NCBI GenBank assembly: GCA_950022295.1
Contig: OX465596.1
Coordinates: 130,056,501-130,120,500, forward strand
DNA from: Bromus sterilis
Lineage: Eukaryota > Streptophyta > Magnoliopsida > Poales > Poaceae
Reading direction: 5' to 3'
DNA: 64,000 nt
The position numbers and the translations under genes were made by a program. This document shows positions 1 to 14,062 of the stretch, piece by piece. The notes below the pieces were generated by a model. The model made no database searches, was not told the origin of the DNA, and worked only from the letters and a program-made list of their open reading frames with translations. Numbering within the stretch: the stretch's first letter is position 1; the number at the start of each line of letters is the position of its first letter.

Positions 1-3000
1 TGATTTATTTTGAGCTAAATGACCTTGAAATTAGAAAGCACAACAACTGAACTCAGAAAAGGTTGAAACTTGGCCTGGTATCATCATTTGACCAACATAA
101 CATGTGTGCAAAAGTTGAGAGGATTACGACAAAACTGGATACACTTCGTGTACAAACTGGACCATCTCTTTCAAAGTACAAGGGTTTCAGACGAAAACTC
201 ATCTGTTACAAAGAAATTTCATTTTTCTAAGCTTATTTCGACCCAAGACTTTTTTGCATTCAATATTCACCATTCAAAGCCACATACTAAAATTTCAACC
301 CTTTCTGACTTCATTTGCTATTTTTCATGCATTTAATGATTTATTTTGAGCTAAATGACCTTGAAATTAGAAAGCACTACAACTGAAGTCAGAAAAGGTT
401 GAAACCTGGCATGGTATCATCATTTGACCCACATAACATGTGTGCAAAAGTTGAGATGATTACGGAAAAAACTGGATACACTTCGTGTACAAACTGGACC
501 ATCTCTTTCAAAGTACAAGGGTTTCAGACGATAACTGATCTGTTACAAAGACATTTCATTTTTCTAAACTTATTTAAACCAAAGACTTTTTTTTGCATTC
601 GATATGCACCATTCAAAGCCACATACTATAATTTCAACCCTTTCTGACTTCATTTGCTATTTTTCATGCATTAATTATTTATTTTGAGCTAAATGACCTT
701 GAAATTAGAAAGCACTACAACTGAACTCAAAAAAGGTTCATACTTGGCATGGTATCATCATTTGACCCACATAATATATGTGCAAAAGTTGGGAGGATTA
801 CGGCAAAAACTGAATACACTTCGTGTACAAACTAGACCATCTCTTTCAAAGTACAAGGGTTTCAGACGAAAACTCATCTGTTACAAAGAAATTTCATTTT
901 TCTAAACTTATTTCAACCCAAGACTTTTTTTTTCATCTATTATGCACCATTCAAAGCCAAATACTAAAATTTCAACCCTTTCTGACTTCATTTTCTATTT
1001 TTCATGCATGTAATGATTTATTTTGAGCTAAATGACCTTGAAATTATAAAGCACTACAACTGAACTCAGAAAAGGTTGAAACTTGGCCTGGTATCATCAT
1101 TTGACCCGCATATCATGTGTGCTAAAGTTGAGAGGATTACGGCAAAAACTGGATACACTTCGTGTACAAACTGGACCATCTCTTTCAAAGTACAAGGGTT
1201 TCAGACGAAAACTCATCTGTTACAAAGAAATTTCATTTTACTAAGCTTATTTCAACCCAAGACTTTTTTGCATTCAATATGAACCATTCAAAGCCACATA
1301 CTAAAATTTCAACCCTTTCTGACTTCATTTGCTAGTTTTCATGCATTTAATGATTTATTTTGAGCTAAATGACCTTGAAATTAGAAAGAACTACAACTGA
1401 ACTCGGAAAAGGTTGAAACTTGGCATGGTATCATCATTTGACCCACATAACATGTGTGCAAAAGTTGAGATGATTACGGAAAAAACTGGATACACTTCGT
1501 GTACAAACTTGACCATCTCTTTCAAAGTACAAGGGTTTCAGACGAAAACTCATTTGTTACAAAGACATTTCATTTTTCTAAACTTATTTCAACCCAAGAT
1601 TTTTTTGCATTTAATATGCACCATTCAAAGCCACATACTAAAATTTCAACCCTTTCTGACTTCATTTGCAATTTTTCATGCATGATTTATTTATTTTGAG
1701 CTAAATGACCTTGAAATTAGAAAGCACTACAACTGAACTCAGAAAAGGTTTAAACTTGGCATGGTATCATCATTTGACCCACATAACATGTGTGCAAAAG
1801 TTGAGAGGATTACGGCAAAATCTGAATACACTTCGTGTACAAACTGGACCATCTCTTTCAAAGTACAAGGGTTTGAGAAGAAAACTCATCTGTTACAAAG
1901 AAATTTCATTTTTCTAAATTTATTTCAACCCAAGACTTTTGTTGCATTCAATATGCACCATTCAAAGCCACATACTAAAATTTCAACCCTTTCTGACTTC
2001 ATTTGTTATTTTTCATGGATTTAATGATTTATTTTGAGCTAAATGACCTTGAAATTACAAAGCACTACAGCTGAACTCAGAAAAGGTTGAAACTTGCCAT
2101 GGTATCATCATTTGACCCACATAACATGTGTGCAAAAGTTTAAAGGATTATGGCAAAAACTGGATACACTTCGTGTACAAACTGGACCATCTCTTTCAAA
2201 GTACAAGGGTTTTAGACGAAAACTCATCTGTTACAAAGATATTTCATTTTTCTAAACTTATTTCAACCCAAGACTCTTTTTTCATTCAATATGCACCATT
2301 CAAAGACACATACTAAAATTTCAACCCTTTATGACTTCATTTTCTATTTTTCATGCATTTAATGATTTATATTAAGCTAAATGACCTTGAAATTTGAAAG
2401 CACTACAATTGAACTCAGAACAGTTTGAAACTTGGCATGGTATCATCATTTGACCCACATAACATGTGTGCAAAAGTTGAGAGGATTACGGGAAAAACAC
2501 ACTTCATGTACAAACTGGACCATCTCTTTCAAAGTACAAGGGTTTCAGACGAAAACTCATCTGTTACAAAGACATTTCATTTTTCTAAACTTATTTTAAC
2601 CCAAGACTTTTTGTGCATTCAATATGCACCATTAAAAGCCACATACTAAAATTTCAACCCTTTCTGACTTCATTTTCTATTTTTCATGCATTTAATTATT
2701 TATTTTGAGCTAAATGACCTTGAAATTGGAAAGCACTACAACTGAACTTAGAAAAGGTTGAAACTTGGCATGGTATCATCATTTGACCCACATAACATGT
2801 GTGCAAAAGTTGAGAGGATTACGGCAAAAATTGGATACACTTCGTGTACAAACTGGACCATCTCTTTCAAAGTACAAGTATTTCAGACGAAAACTCATCT
2901 GTTACAAAGACATTTAATTTTTCTAAACTTATTTCAACCCAAGACTTTTTTTGCATCCAATATGCACCATTCAAATCCACATACTAAAATTTCAACCCTT

Positions 3001-3285
3001 TCTGACTTCATTTGCTATTTTCATGCATTTAATGATTTATTTTGAGCTAAATGACCTTGAAATTGGAAAGCACTACAACTGAACTCAGAAAAGTTTGAAA
3101 CCTGTTATGGTATCATCATTTGACCCACATAACATGTGTGCAAAAGTTGAGAGGATTACGGAAAAAACTGGATACACTTCGTGTACAAACTGGACCATCT
3201 CTTTCAAAGTACAAGGGTTTCAGACGAAAAATCATCTGTTACAAAGACATTTCATTTTTCTAAACTTATTTCAACCCAAGACTCT
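1..3285. repeat. Satellite array, segment A (~337-bp monomers, diverged)
   Basis: About ten head-to-tail copies of an AT-rich monomer of roughly 337 bp. Each copy carries recognisable blocks such as GAGCTAAATGACCTTGAAAT, ACTTCGTGTACAAACT and TTTCAACCCTTTCTGACTTC. Copies differ from each other by scattered substitutions and small indels (one near 2490 lacks a few bases around the ACTTC block), and I see no higher-order pattern here. The array continues past position 1. The many 60-95-codon open frames in it are periodic by-products of the monomer. The segment ends with ACTCT, the 5' target-site duplication of the following LTR. I cannot name the satellite family; the period resembles other Triticeae 340-380-bp satellites, but that is no proof of identity. 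Confidence 0.95.
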
Positions 3286-3681
3286 TGTAAGGCCCGATAT
3301 GCGGTACTGTTCCAGATCTAGGTGTTTCCACCCAGATCCGGGGACGAAGCACATATCGGTCCCACCGCGACACATGACAAAGCCATATGCCCCGGATTTC
3401 CAACATGATATCACAACATTACAGATACAAGGATACAACATCTCATACAATTGGCATACAACTGCCTCAGATACAATACAACAGCGGAAGATACATGTCT
3501 GAGTACAGACTACAATCAGATGCCTAGTGGCAAAGAGAAAAACATCGATCCCATAACCACACGGGTCCAGGCCCTCCGCCGGGATCCGCCTAACTAGTCG
3601 TCGTCGAGTCTCCACGTGAAACGTCGATCACCATACCTGTTGTCGATCAAGAACCCTGAAAAGAGTTTGGGGGTAGTATCA

Positions 3682-3699
3682 TGAGTACAGAGGTACTCA
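3682..3699 (-). other. TGAGTAC/GTACTCA hairpin in LTR
   Basis: A perfect 7-bp inverted repeat with a 4-base loop, about 400 bp from the 3' end of the LTR as read on the minus strand. The same stem occurs in the other two large LTRs with visible 3' regions (13285-13304 and 55775-55795) at comparable places, in otherwise unlike sequence. Confidence 0.6.
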
Positions 3700-6600
3700 G
3701 CATCCAACTGTAGTGGTCATCTGACCCAGCAAGGACTTCATCACTCGTCATTCTAGGACAACTAGTAGTTTACGGTAATGAGGGGGTAAGTGGTGAGGTT
3801 GCTGCCGCACTAGCATTTATGAAGTGGCTAACGATCTAGAGAGTAAGATAAGAAGCCAAGCATTCGATGAGGAATCGTCTCCAACAAGTCTTGCTATCAA
3901 CTACTACGCAAGCATAACACCTATCCTATCCTTGTCCTCCTCTTCGTATCCCGACGAAGAAGAAGCAGTCAAGGCACACCCACACGTTGATCAAGTTATA
4001 TTAAGATTATCTCAGTTGTTGTTGTCTATGAACAGTACGTAGGTCTCAAGTCGTCCATAACCGTGGACACGGATTCTCGAAAAGATTTAACCCTGCAGGG
4101 GTGTACCAACTGCCCATTACGAGGCGTCGCATGCTCGCCCATCTCTCTCAGTTGCTACCCATGATAGGCAACCATTTTATGATTTAGTTCCAAGAGATCC
4201 GAAACGACAGGTCCCTCTAACTAACAACGAACAAATCCGGGTGGCCCCCGGGGAGTCGACACCCAATCCAAAAGCTGGCCACGCTCTCGGATTGGACTCT
4301 TCCGTATGGCCAAGGTCGGGTTTAGTCTCACCTATATAACAGGGGACTTCCCTAGCTCACCATGTCTGGACCAACAAAGGAACTATGTCTCTGCTGGCCC
4401 GAGTTGTTTTGAAAACTACTGGCAGCTGACCAGCACACACACGGTTTCAAATGGTAAATCAGCTTGGGCCACCTCTAGAAATGTTTGAAGCTAGGTAGGT
4501 AAGAAGAGGGGACCCCATAAAATCCCACCCGCGATTAGGCACGCTCAGTCTTAAAACCAGTACCCGGAACTCGGATCCTAGGTGACTCGAATGGAACAAA
4601 GCGTCGGGGCGGGATAGCCTAGACCTTCCATCCTTCGTCGAATATAGTCAACATTATAATAATCATATCATCAACAACAATAGTAATAATGTGATATGCC
4701 AAACCTAGGAGTAACAGGGTAACAACGTAGCATCCTAAGCATGCATACTAAGCAGGGGCTGAGCAACGAGCAATAGTAACATAGCAGTACATGGTTTGCT
4801 GGGAGGGGACATGGCTGTATCGGTTTGAAAAAGGCTGTAAACATGTGGTAGGATCAAACATCGAACCTAACCTATACTAGCATGCAAACCGCTGGTTGAA
4901 ATAGAATGTATCATAAGTAATGTATAGTCCTTGCCTGTTGATAAGTCGGGTTCCGAAGGTGTAGTTGATCGCAAGCTCGCATCGTCTCCGAGAGGTACCC
5001 GCGGAAGCACACAAGACGATAAACACTTGAAAGCAATCAATGATGCACCAATATTACTACGGAGCAATACAAGAGCAAGCATCAACAAGAAGCAACACGA
5101 GACATCGCACCTACCGTCGAGAGCGGTTGCTAACGAATTAAATGGAGTACTCGTCACACACGACGAATACCGCACGTTTACGGTGGTTCAAGTTGCTTAG
5201 CTACAGGTGATCAAACAACGGTTGTTAACATGGCAACTCAAGAAAGCATGGCATAGCACACAAACAAGTCAAGAGGTGAAGCACAAAGTAAACTATCTAT
5301 GCTAGTCAATTTAAGTGAGGCACAACTTAAACATGGCATAACACTAAGTGCCGCACGATGATTAAACGATTTGGTACTGTTCTGTCCTAAACCATATTTT
5401 AGGTTTTATAACAACATAAAACAATAGCATAAACACAAAGTACACGAAAAACTAATCAAGTTACATATAAGGCACACTCCAAACGGAGTTACGGTTAAAA
5501 AGATACAAGCAAAACAAGTTATGCACACAAGCTATATAAACAGGGGTAAATCTATATGAAAGAGTGCATCAACATGACATAGCAATAGATGGGATGAAAG
5601 TAGACATGATGCTTAACAATATGCAATTGGAATCACAAAATTCCGATAAACGGTCGCGACACACTCGTCGACCGAAGTTGCAACAAAATAACAGTTTCAG
5701 CAACAGCAACACATTAACATCAGGATCACCACTTTGGAGCAAGATATAAACATGATGCAGCAAGAAAATATGGCATGTGAATGCATGAAACTGAAGTAGA
5801 AACATTGCTTAACGCAACGCAAAAGGAATCAATGCAATAGGCCTCATGGATTTGTTACAATTATCATGGAAAGTTGCAACAAAATAATAACAGCAGCATC
5901 TAACAGGAAAAGTAGCAGTTTAACGGCCTGATGCCCTGTTCAGCACACAATAACACAATCAAGATGAGCTCAAATGCAAATGCTCACAAAAGATGAAAGC
6001 TAGAGCACGCAATTCTAAACAATTCGTCTTTTGGGTGCGAAGTCATCCGGGCTACGGATCGCTTGTAAACTACATCGCGAAACTGATTACAGCAGCAGTT
6101 CACAGGACTTAGCAAAAAAAAATAACAGACAGAAAAAAAAATAAAACAACAAAAAAAAGAAAAAAAACTACCGTGGGCTCCGGCCTAACTGGGCTGGGAG
6201 GCTGGGCTTGGATCTGGCCTTGGGCCGCTTAAAGGAGGCTGGGCCTTGGGCCTGGCTGCTTGCTGGGCTGGGGAAGGCAGCCGGCCTGGCCAGCTCTCCC
6301 GACCCCGATCCAGCCGGATCGAGCGGCTGGCGACGCCGGCGGTTGCAGGCAAGCTCCCCTCGCCGGAGGGCCATGGGAGGAGGCCGGAACGGGCGGCGGG
6401 GACGGGCGCAGGGGCACGGGACGTCGCGGATCCGGTGGAGGCGGCCGGAGTGGGGTGCGTCGACGGGGTCTTGGCGGCGCGGAGCTCGCCCCGAGCTCGG
6501 GTCATGGCGGCTGGCTGCAAACAGAGAGACGCAGGGGGGTTAGAAGAGGAGGGAGGAGAGGGAGAAGAGAGGAAGGGGTGGCCGGGGCGGAGAGGAGATG

Positions 6601-6839
6601 GGCGCCGGGCTGGCTCCGGCGGCCTGCTGCGTCCTGGCCGGCCGGAGGCGAGAGGCGGCGGTGAGGAGCTCCACGGGCATGGAGAGAGAGAGGGAAGACG
6701 CGATTCGGGCCGTCGGATCTCCGGATCTGACGGTCCAGAACTCATTGGGCAAAAATGCGAAAATTGGGCTATTGTTAGGGGGGTGGCTGCAAAATTGTGG
6801 CTAGGGAAACCCTAAAAAATGGATGGGAGTGTGGTGGTC

Positions 6840-6847
6840 TTTATATA
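6840..6847 (-). promoter_or_regulatory. Putative LTR TATA box
   Basis: Minus-strand TATATAAA about 460 bp inside the LTR, followed downstream by a GC-rich leader. This fits a U3 promoter with transcription starting near 6810. No expression data are available. Confidence 0.55.
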
Positions 6848-7305
6848 GCCCCGGTGGCTGGCAGTTTGCAAAAACATCTCTGGTTTTTATCTCGCGCGCG
6901 CGGTGCTCACGTTTCTGACCGCCGGGGGTCCGCAGTACCTCCGATTCGGGTAAAACTTCGAACTGCGCAATCAGCACGTCGAGCCGGAGGCGTTCACCTC
7001 GCACTGGAAACGTTCCGAGAACACTTTCCGGCGCGCTATAAAATAACCCGTTTAATTATTAAATGGGGTTTTCGTTCCGTTGGCTGGTCTCGTGCGGTTT
7101 TCGCGACGGTAATCGGGCGAAACCCGGTGTCGCAAAGGTCGAGTGTCAGGGTGGCAAGGGTCGGTCTCCGTCAGATACGAGATAAGGGGGAAAAATAATC
7201 GCCGATCGATAAATCGGGGATGCAAACACCGCAAACAAATCAGACAATCAAACAATTCACGTCGAAAACAAAATTTTTAATTTTTGCAAAAACTGGGCTG
7301 TTACA

Positions 7306-10300
7306 ACTCTTTTTGCATTCAATATGCACGATTCAAAGCCACATACTAAAATTTCAACCCTTTCTGACTTCATTTGCTATTTTTCATGCATTTAATGATT
7401 CATTTTGAGCTAAATGACCTTGAAATTAGAAAGCAATACAATTGAACTCAGAAAAGGTTGAAACTTGGCATGGTATCATCATTTGACCCACATAACATGT
7501 GGGCAAAAGTTGAGACGATTATGGCAAAAACTGGATACACTTCGTGTACAAACTGGACAATCTCTTTCAAAGTACAAGGATTTCAGACGAAAACTCATCT
7601 GTTACAAAGACATTTCATTTTTCTAAGCTTATTTCAACCCAAGACTTTTTTTGCATTTAATATGCACCATTCAAAGCCACATACTAAAATTTCAGCTCTT
7701 TCTGACTTCATTTGCTATTTTTCATGCATTTAATGATTTATTTTGAGCTAAATGACCTTGAAATTAGAAAGCACTACAACTGAACTCAGAAAAGGTTGAA
7801 ACTTGGCATGGTATCATCATTTGACCCACATAACATGTGTGTAAAAGTTGAGAGGATTACGGCAAAAACTGAATACACTTCGTGTACAAACTGGACCATC
7901 TATTTCAAAGTACCAGGGTTTTAGACGAAAACTCATCTGTTACAAAGACATTTCATTTTACTAAACTTATTTCAACCCAAGACTTTTTTTGCATACAATA
8001 TGCACCATTCAAAGCCACATACTAAAATTTCAATCCTTTCTGACTTCATTTGCTATTTTTCATGCATTTAATTATTTATATTGAGCTAAATGACCTTGAA
8101 ATTAGAAAGCACTACAACTGAACTCAGAAAAGGTTGAAACCTGGCATGGTATGATCATTTGATCCACATAACATGTGTGCAAAAGTTGAGATGATTACGG
8201 AAAAAATTGGATACACTTCGTGTACAAACTGGACCATCTCTTTCAAAGTACGAGGGTTTCACACGAAAACTCATCTGTTACAAAGACATTTCAATTTTCT
8301 AAGCTTATTTCGACCCAAGACTTTTTTGCATTCAATATGCACCATTCAAAGCCACATACTAAAATTTAAATCCTTTCTGACTTCATTTGCTATTTTTCAT
8401 GCGTTTAATGATTTATTTTGAGCTAAATGACTTTGAAATTAGAAAGCACTACAACTGAACTCAGAAAAGGTTGAAACCTGGCATGGTATCATCATTTGAC
8501 CCACATAACATGTGTGCAAAAGTTGAGATGATTACGGAAAAAACTTGATACACTTCGTGTACAAACTGGACCATCTCTTTCAAAGTACAAGGGTTTAAGA
8601 CGAAAACTCATCTGTTACATAGACATTAAATTTTTCAAAACTTTTTCAACCCAAGACTTTTTTTGTATTCAATATGCACCATTCAAAGCCACATATTAAA
8701 AATTTCAACCCTTTCTGACTTCATTTGCTATTTTTCATGCATTAATTATTTATTTTGAGCTAAATGACCTTGAAATTAGAAAGCACTACAACTGAACTCA
8801 GAAAAGGTTGAAACTTGGAATGGTATCATCATTTGACCCACATAACATGTGTGCAAAAGTTGAAAGGATTACGGCAAAAGCTGAATACACTTCGTGTATA
8901 AACTGGACCATGTCTTTCAAAGTACAAGGGTTTCAGACGAAAACTCATCTGTTACAAAGAAATTTAATTTTTCTAAACTTATTTCAACCCAAGACATTTT
9001 TTTGCATCCAATCTGCACCATTCAAATCCACATAGTAAAATTTCAAGCCTTTCTGACTTCATTTTCTATTTTTCATGCATTTAATGATTTATTTTGAGCT
9101 AAATAACCTTGAAATTAGAAAGCACTACAACTGAACTCAGAAAAGGTAGAAACTTGCCCTGGTATCATCATTTGAACCACATAACATGTGTCCAAAAGTT
9201 GAGAGGATTACGGCAAAAATTGGACCATCTCTTTCAAAGTACAACGGTTTCAGACGAAAACTCATATGTTACAAAGAAATTTCATTTTTCTAAGCTTATT
9301 TCAACCCAAGACTTTTTTGCATGCAATATGCACATTCAAAGCCACATACTAAAATTTCAACCCTTTCTGACTTCATTTGCTATTTTTCATGAATTTAATG
9401 ATTTATTTTGAGCTAAATGACCTTGAAATTAGAAACCACTACAACTAAACTCAAAAAAGGTTGAAACTTGGCATGGTATCATCATTTGACCCACATAACA
9501 TGTGTGCAAAAGTTGAGATGATTAAGGAAAAAGTTGTATACACTTCGTGTACAAACTTGACCATCTCTTTCAAAGTACAAGGGTTTCAGACGAAAACTCA
9601 TCTGTTACAAAGACATTTCATTTTTCTAAACTTATTTCAACCCAAGACTTTTTTTGCATTCAATATGCACCATTCAAAGCCACATACTAAAATTTCAACC
9701 CTTTATGACTTCATTTGCAATTTTTCATGCATTATTTATTTATTTTGAGCTAAATGACCTTGAAATTAGAAAGCACTACAAATGAACTCAGAAAAGGTTG
9801 AAACTTGGCATGGTATCATCATTTGACCCACATAACATGTGTGCAAAAGTTGAGAGGATTACGGAAAAAATAGAATACACTTCGTGTACAAACTGGACCA
9901 TCTCTTCCAAAGTACAAAGGTTTCAGACGAAAACTCATCTGTTACAAAGACATTTCATTTTTCTAAACTTATTTCAACCCAAGTCTTTTTTTGCATTCAA
10001 TATAAACCATTCAAAGCCACATACTGAAATTTCAACCCTTTCTGACTTCATTTGCTATTTTTCATGGATTTAATGATTTATTTTGAGCTAAATGACCTTC
10101 AAATTACAAAGCACTACAACTGAACTCAGAAAAGGTTGAAACTTGGCATGGTATCATCATTTGACCCACATAACATGTGTGCAAAGGTTGAGAGGATTAT
10201 GGAAAAAATTGGATACACTTCATGTACAAACTGGACCATCTCTTTCAAAGTACAAGGGTTTCAGACGAAAACTCATCTGTTACAAAGACATTTCATTTTT

Positions 10301-10341
10301 CTAAACTTATTTCAACCCAAGACTCTTTTTGCATTCAATAT
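7306..10341. repeat. Satellite array, segment B (~337-bp monomers)
   Basis: Nine monomers continuing the same array in the same orientation between the two solo LTRs. The first base pairs are the 3' copy of the ACTCT duplication, so the monomer interrupted at 3285 resumes here. Copies are diverged; the one near 9215 has lost about 25 bp around the ACTTCGTGTAC block. The segment ends in AATAT (10337-10341), the target duplication of the next LTR. Confidence 0.95.
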
Positions 10342-13300
10342 TGTCAAAACCCCAACTAGGGTAAAAGAAAATTAAAAAGAAAATCAAAATTGGGGAAAAG
10401 AAAAGCCCTGAGAAATTATTTCAAATGGCCAGATAAAAATATTTTTCCAAAAATCATTTGAATAATTGGAAAATTCCTATAAATGATGCTGATCATTTTA
10501 AAAGTGGTTTGGGTATTTTCCCATGCCCATGGAATATTCAAAAATTCAAAAGGTGCCTTGGAAATTAAATTGAACTCCAATTTGAATTTAAATTCAAATT
10601 GTTCGAATTTCAAAAGTCACCAAAACTTGTGAGTGGCTAACTATATGCTTTGTAAGTCCATGTAAAAGTTTTTGGCATTTTATAAATTGCCTAGGTATTT
10701 ATTTATCAAGGCACAACAAAATTACAGAAAGAAAAATGAGAAGAAAAAGGAAAAGAGAAGAGCCCCCTGGCTTCGGCCCAACTAGTTTCCTCCTAGCCCG
10801 TTTGGCCCAGCCCAGCCCGAACACCCCTTGTCGTCTTCTTCCCCCTCCCCCGAAGCTGCTCGCTAGAGGCAGGGGAGCACGCCGGCGCTGCCACCGCGAC
10901 GTCTCGCGTATTCCTGGCCACCTAGGCCTCTTCTCCTCGCCAAGAAGCCGCCACGCGCACGCCGCACCTTTCCCCCTTGTCCGTGGTCACCCTCCCCCTT
11001 TCCTTCTTCGTCTTCTCCGTGAGCACCCGAGAGCTGCCGGAGCGCCGCCGTGCTCAACTCGTAGCCATCGTCGCCGCTGAGCCAAGGCTTCGTGTCCAGC
11101 GTGTTCGCCGCAGACTACTTCACCAAGGTGGAGAAGATTGAGAGCTCGGAGGCACAGCAAGCGACGCCATCACGCCCGATTTGCCCCGCCCGCCGTGGAT
11201 CCCCACCGTCGAATTCACCACCTGCGGTGCTTCTTCGACCCCACCATGGACACCATCGTCTTCCTCGTGCTCCGGTGAGCATAACCCTCCTATCCCCGGC
11301 CCTTCTCACGCACGGGTTCGCCGTCTTCGTCTTTCCAGTGCGCCGGCCGCCGCTTCGGTCAACGTTGCCATGGCCTGGAGCTTCTCCGAGGCCCCCCAGT
11401 TCCTCCGCGAGATGCGCACGGGCGAGGGCTTCCTCCCAGTACCACCCACGCCTCTCCCTGTGGCCAAATGGCCAAGTCCGACAATGCGCCGCCGTACCCA
11501 AGCCGCCGGCATCATGCTGCCGGGCACGTAGCCCTTAACCCCGTGCCTAACTACCCCCCTAACCCACTGACCTCTGGGCCCTAGTGCCCCTAAACTAATC
11601 CAAGTGCTTAACTAAGAGGGGGTTAACCCCTGTGACACTGACAGTGGTGGCCCACCCGTCAGCCCCCTGTGACATCACCCCCACGTCATGATGACGCAAT
11701 AAAGATTTTCCAGAGAATTAAAATATTACAGAATTTGCAGAAAATCATATAAACTTTGGAAAATCATAACTAATTCATATTAACTCCAAATTAAACATAT
11801 AATATATGAAAAATTATCAGAAAAATACAAGGATTAAGAATATGCAATTTTTTTCTATGTTTGACCATTTTAAATTGGGTGAACAGTAGAAAACATGCAT
11901 ATGGCATAATTTGAATTTTAATTTGGAGTTTGAATTTGCAAATCCTTTGCAATACACTTCAATTAAATTGAATTGTCAACAAACCAGTACCATTCACATC
12001 TTGGACAACCTTATCATGTGTATGCGCATTTTACTTCCGAAGTTGTCCCCCCTTATTGATGATTGTTTCCGGTACCAACTTTTCCGAGACGGTGAACACC
12101 CCGAAGAAGAAGACCACCGTTAAGACCCGTGTACCGTCAGCAAGGCAAGCAAACCCCATTGATCATATCTTTAAAATCCCAATTCCCTCTCAGTCTCGCT
12201 TATGCATGTTTAGGAGATCACTTTGTATCGATTCTACCGCATAGTTGAACCCATATCCGATGCATGACCTATCATCTTGTCACAGTAGTAAGCAAACCAC
12301 AATCCTAGCTGACATAGGAGTTGATTGATATCATGTGCCCCCTACAACTGTTACTGCTTATTGCATGCTTAGTGGTACAATGAGGTTGCTTTTGATGTGA
12401 GTCGGGATGATAGTGAACATGGTGTTGATGAAAGTGAAACTGTGTTGGTGAATCCACCCTAATACAAGGTGAACGATGAGAGGCTGTGTAGGAGTACACA
12501 GTGGGTTGTCTCGTTGAACACCGCCTTAAGCACCGAGTTCTTGTATGGTAATCCAAGACAAATAGTACGACCACACATTGGGCTCACTGACCCCTCTCGG
12601 CCTAGTACCTTGATCCGTGTCGACGTCCAGGAGTCACATTAGTTCGGGCTTTCCATTTGACATCTACATAGAAAAAGAATGAAGGAATGGTTGCATCATA
12701 TAGATATGTGGGTGCACCTGTGAGGCAGGAAAACCATCTGCCAGAGGTGGCGTCTCAGTCACTTACATTGTTTGAGTCCGTTTCGTTGATCCGGCCGGGC
12801 TCTCGAGCGGAGGCAACTCAGATAATCGACTCCTGGAATAGACTGGTTGTGAGCGAAGTGTCGTGGTGAACATCCTCGCTGTCACCTCTTGAACGGTGGA
12901 GAAAAAAAGGCGGTAACCGATGGTCATGTGTGTGTAGCTTACACCCTTGCAAGGTTAACAAAACTATTCGAATAGCCGCGTCCGCGGTTAAGGACTACTT
13001 GGAACCTGTACCTGATTATTAGACAACTTGAATGGATACTCTAAAATTCGCAAGATAAGCGTGAGTGCTATGGTGTGCTTCCTCGTGGGGAAGTCGAGGA
13101 AGTAACCATAGTGGTGTATTGCTTGGAGACTTGGATAGTGGACTCGTGTATGCTTCTTACCTCAAGTCTGGTAATCGTAGTTCAGGACTAGCCAAGTCAA
13201 AGCTGGCACTTCTGCATGTTGAAACCCCACCTCCTTTACCTTGATACTTGAGCATGAGTAGTCTAGTTCTGACGTAAGTCTTGCTGAGTACGACTTTGTA

Positions 13301-14062
13301 CTCACGTTTGATTATTCTATGTTTTAGATGAGAACCCGGATCCCGATGGAGTCACCGACCTGAAGCTCGACGTTGACCTTGGTAGCATAGTTCCAGACAG
13401 CAGTCTGGTCCCTCGTGGAAGGGCGTGTTTGTTGTACACGGCTTCTCTAAGCCATTTGTTAAACTTGTCTGTACTCAGACCTAATTTGCTTCCGTTGTAT
13501 GATGTAATATTGATCACATACATGTGATCTTTGTATACTCTATGTGTAAGTAAATAAAGAGTACTTTGTAGAGTTATGTGATGATACCTGCTGTTCATAC
13601 TAGACATGTGTGATGCATGTATGATTATAACATGCATGTCTTAGTACGGGTTTTCGAGACCTTAGTTGTGTTCTGGCTGGCGGTCTTTTATACACCAAGT
13701 GGCCCTTAGATGTGTGCATCTTGGGGCATCGCGATGCGATTGTTCGTGACTCTGTCACGTGCACACTTTGTTGTATGATCGAGCCCGCCCTAGACCCCGA
13801 CTAAGTGATCGGGCTAGAGTAAGTCTATGTAAGAGTTAGGATTCAATCGATAACATGGTTGAGGCGACTTGTCTATGAGTATGGGATTCACCACCCATAA
13901 GAATTTAGACTTGTGAGCGTACGATGAGGACCCATCTCAGGTGATCATCCGGCCTGGATGGGATGCCCCTCACGTTCGATGCTTACCGAGAACGTTCTGT
14001 GCTTGGCCTTGTCTGCTTAGACAAGTGACTGGAATTACATACGCAAACCCCGGGTCCCGACA
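10342..14062 (+). mobile_element. Large solo LTR (3,721 bp) inserted in the satellite
   Basis: Perfect 5-bp target duplication AATAT (10337-10341 and 14063-14067) around an insert that begins TGTCAAAACCCC and ends GGTCCCGACA. Its parts are an AT-rich 5' section, a GC-rich block (about 10780-11560), an AT-rich tract, and a 3' section. No coding domain, primer site or direct repeat is visible, so a solo LTR is the simplest reading. About the first 1.9 kb is clearly related to 53399-55447, including the block ATTGATCATATCT/ATTGATCATGTCT and the following pyrimidine-rich stretch. The last 1.8 kb has no counterpart there because that copy is cut by another insertion. Confidence 0.85.
13285..13304 (+). 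other. TGAGTAC/GTACTCA hairpin in LTR
   Basis: A perfect 7-bp stem with a 6-base loop (GACTTT), about 760 bp from the LTR 3' end. It is followed by a pyrimidine-rich tract ending in AG that resembles a splice acceptor. It matches the hairpins at 3682-3699 and 55775-55795. Confidence 0.6.

Larger units (their letters stand above)
3286..7305 (-). mobile_element. Large solo LTR (4,020 bp) inserted in the satellite
   Basis: The insertion interrupts a monomer exactly. The flanks carry a perfect 5-bp duplication ACTCT (3281-3285 and 7306-7310), and the insert runs from TGTAAGGCC to GGCTGTTACA, so it has TG...CA ends. Read on the minus strand it begins TGTAACAGCCCAG, a common start for Triticeae Ty3/gypsy LTRs. 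No gag, pol, primer site or internal direct repeat is visible, so it is best read as a solo LTR left by LTR-LTR recombination. A minus-strand TATA box (6840-6847) precedes a GC-rich leader (about 6180-6780), followed by about 2.9 kb of AT-richer sequence. Open frames in the GC-rich part have no recognisable domain. Length and layout match the LTR at 55448-59486, but the family was not determined. Confidence 0.85.

Noticed and set aside
3271..3615. A 114-codon minus-strand ORF and a 135-codon plus-strand ORF crossing position 3286.
   Set aside because: Both cross the junction between satellite and LTR, so they are accidental fusions.
6185..6815. Overlapping ORFs of 110-190 codons on both strands in a GC-rich block.
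   Set aside because: They are low-complexity Arg/Gly/Pro/Ala products in up to five frames inside an LTR leader. High GC removes stop codons, and no domain is present.
10736..11538. ORFs of 114-148 codons that could be a small protein gene.
   Set aside because: They lie in the GC-rich block of a solo LTR, in several frames, with no recognisable motif. The related copy at 53850-54750 does not conserve these frames.
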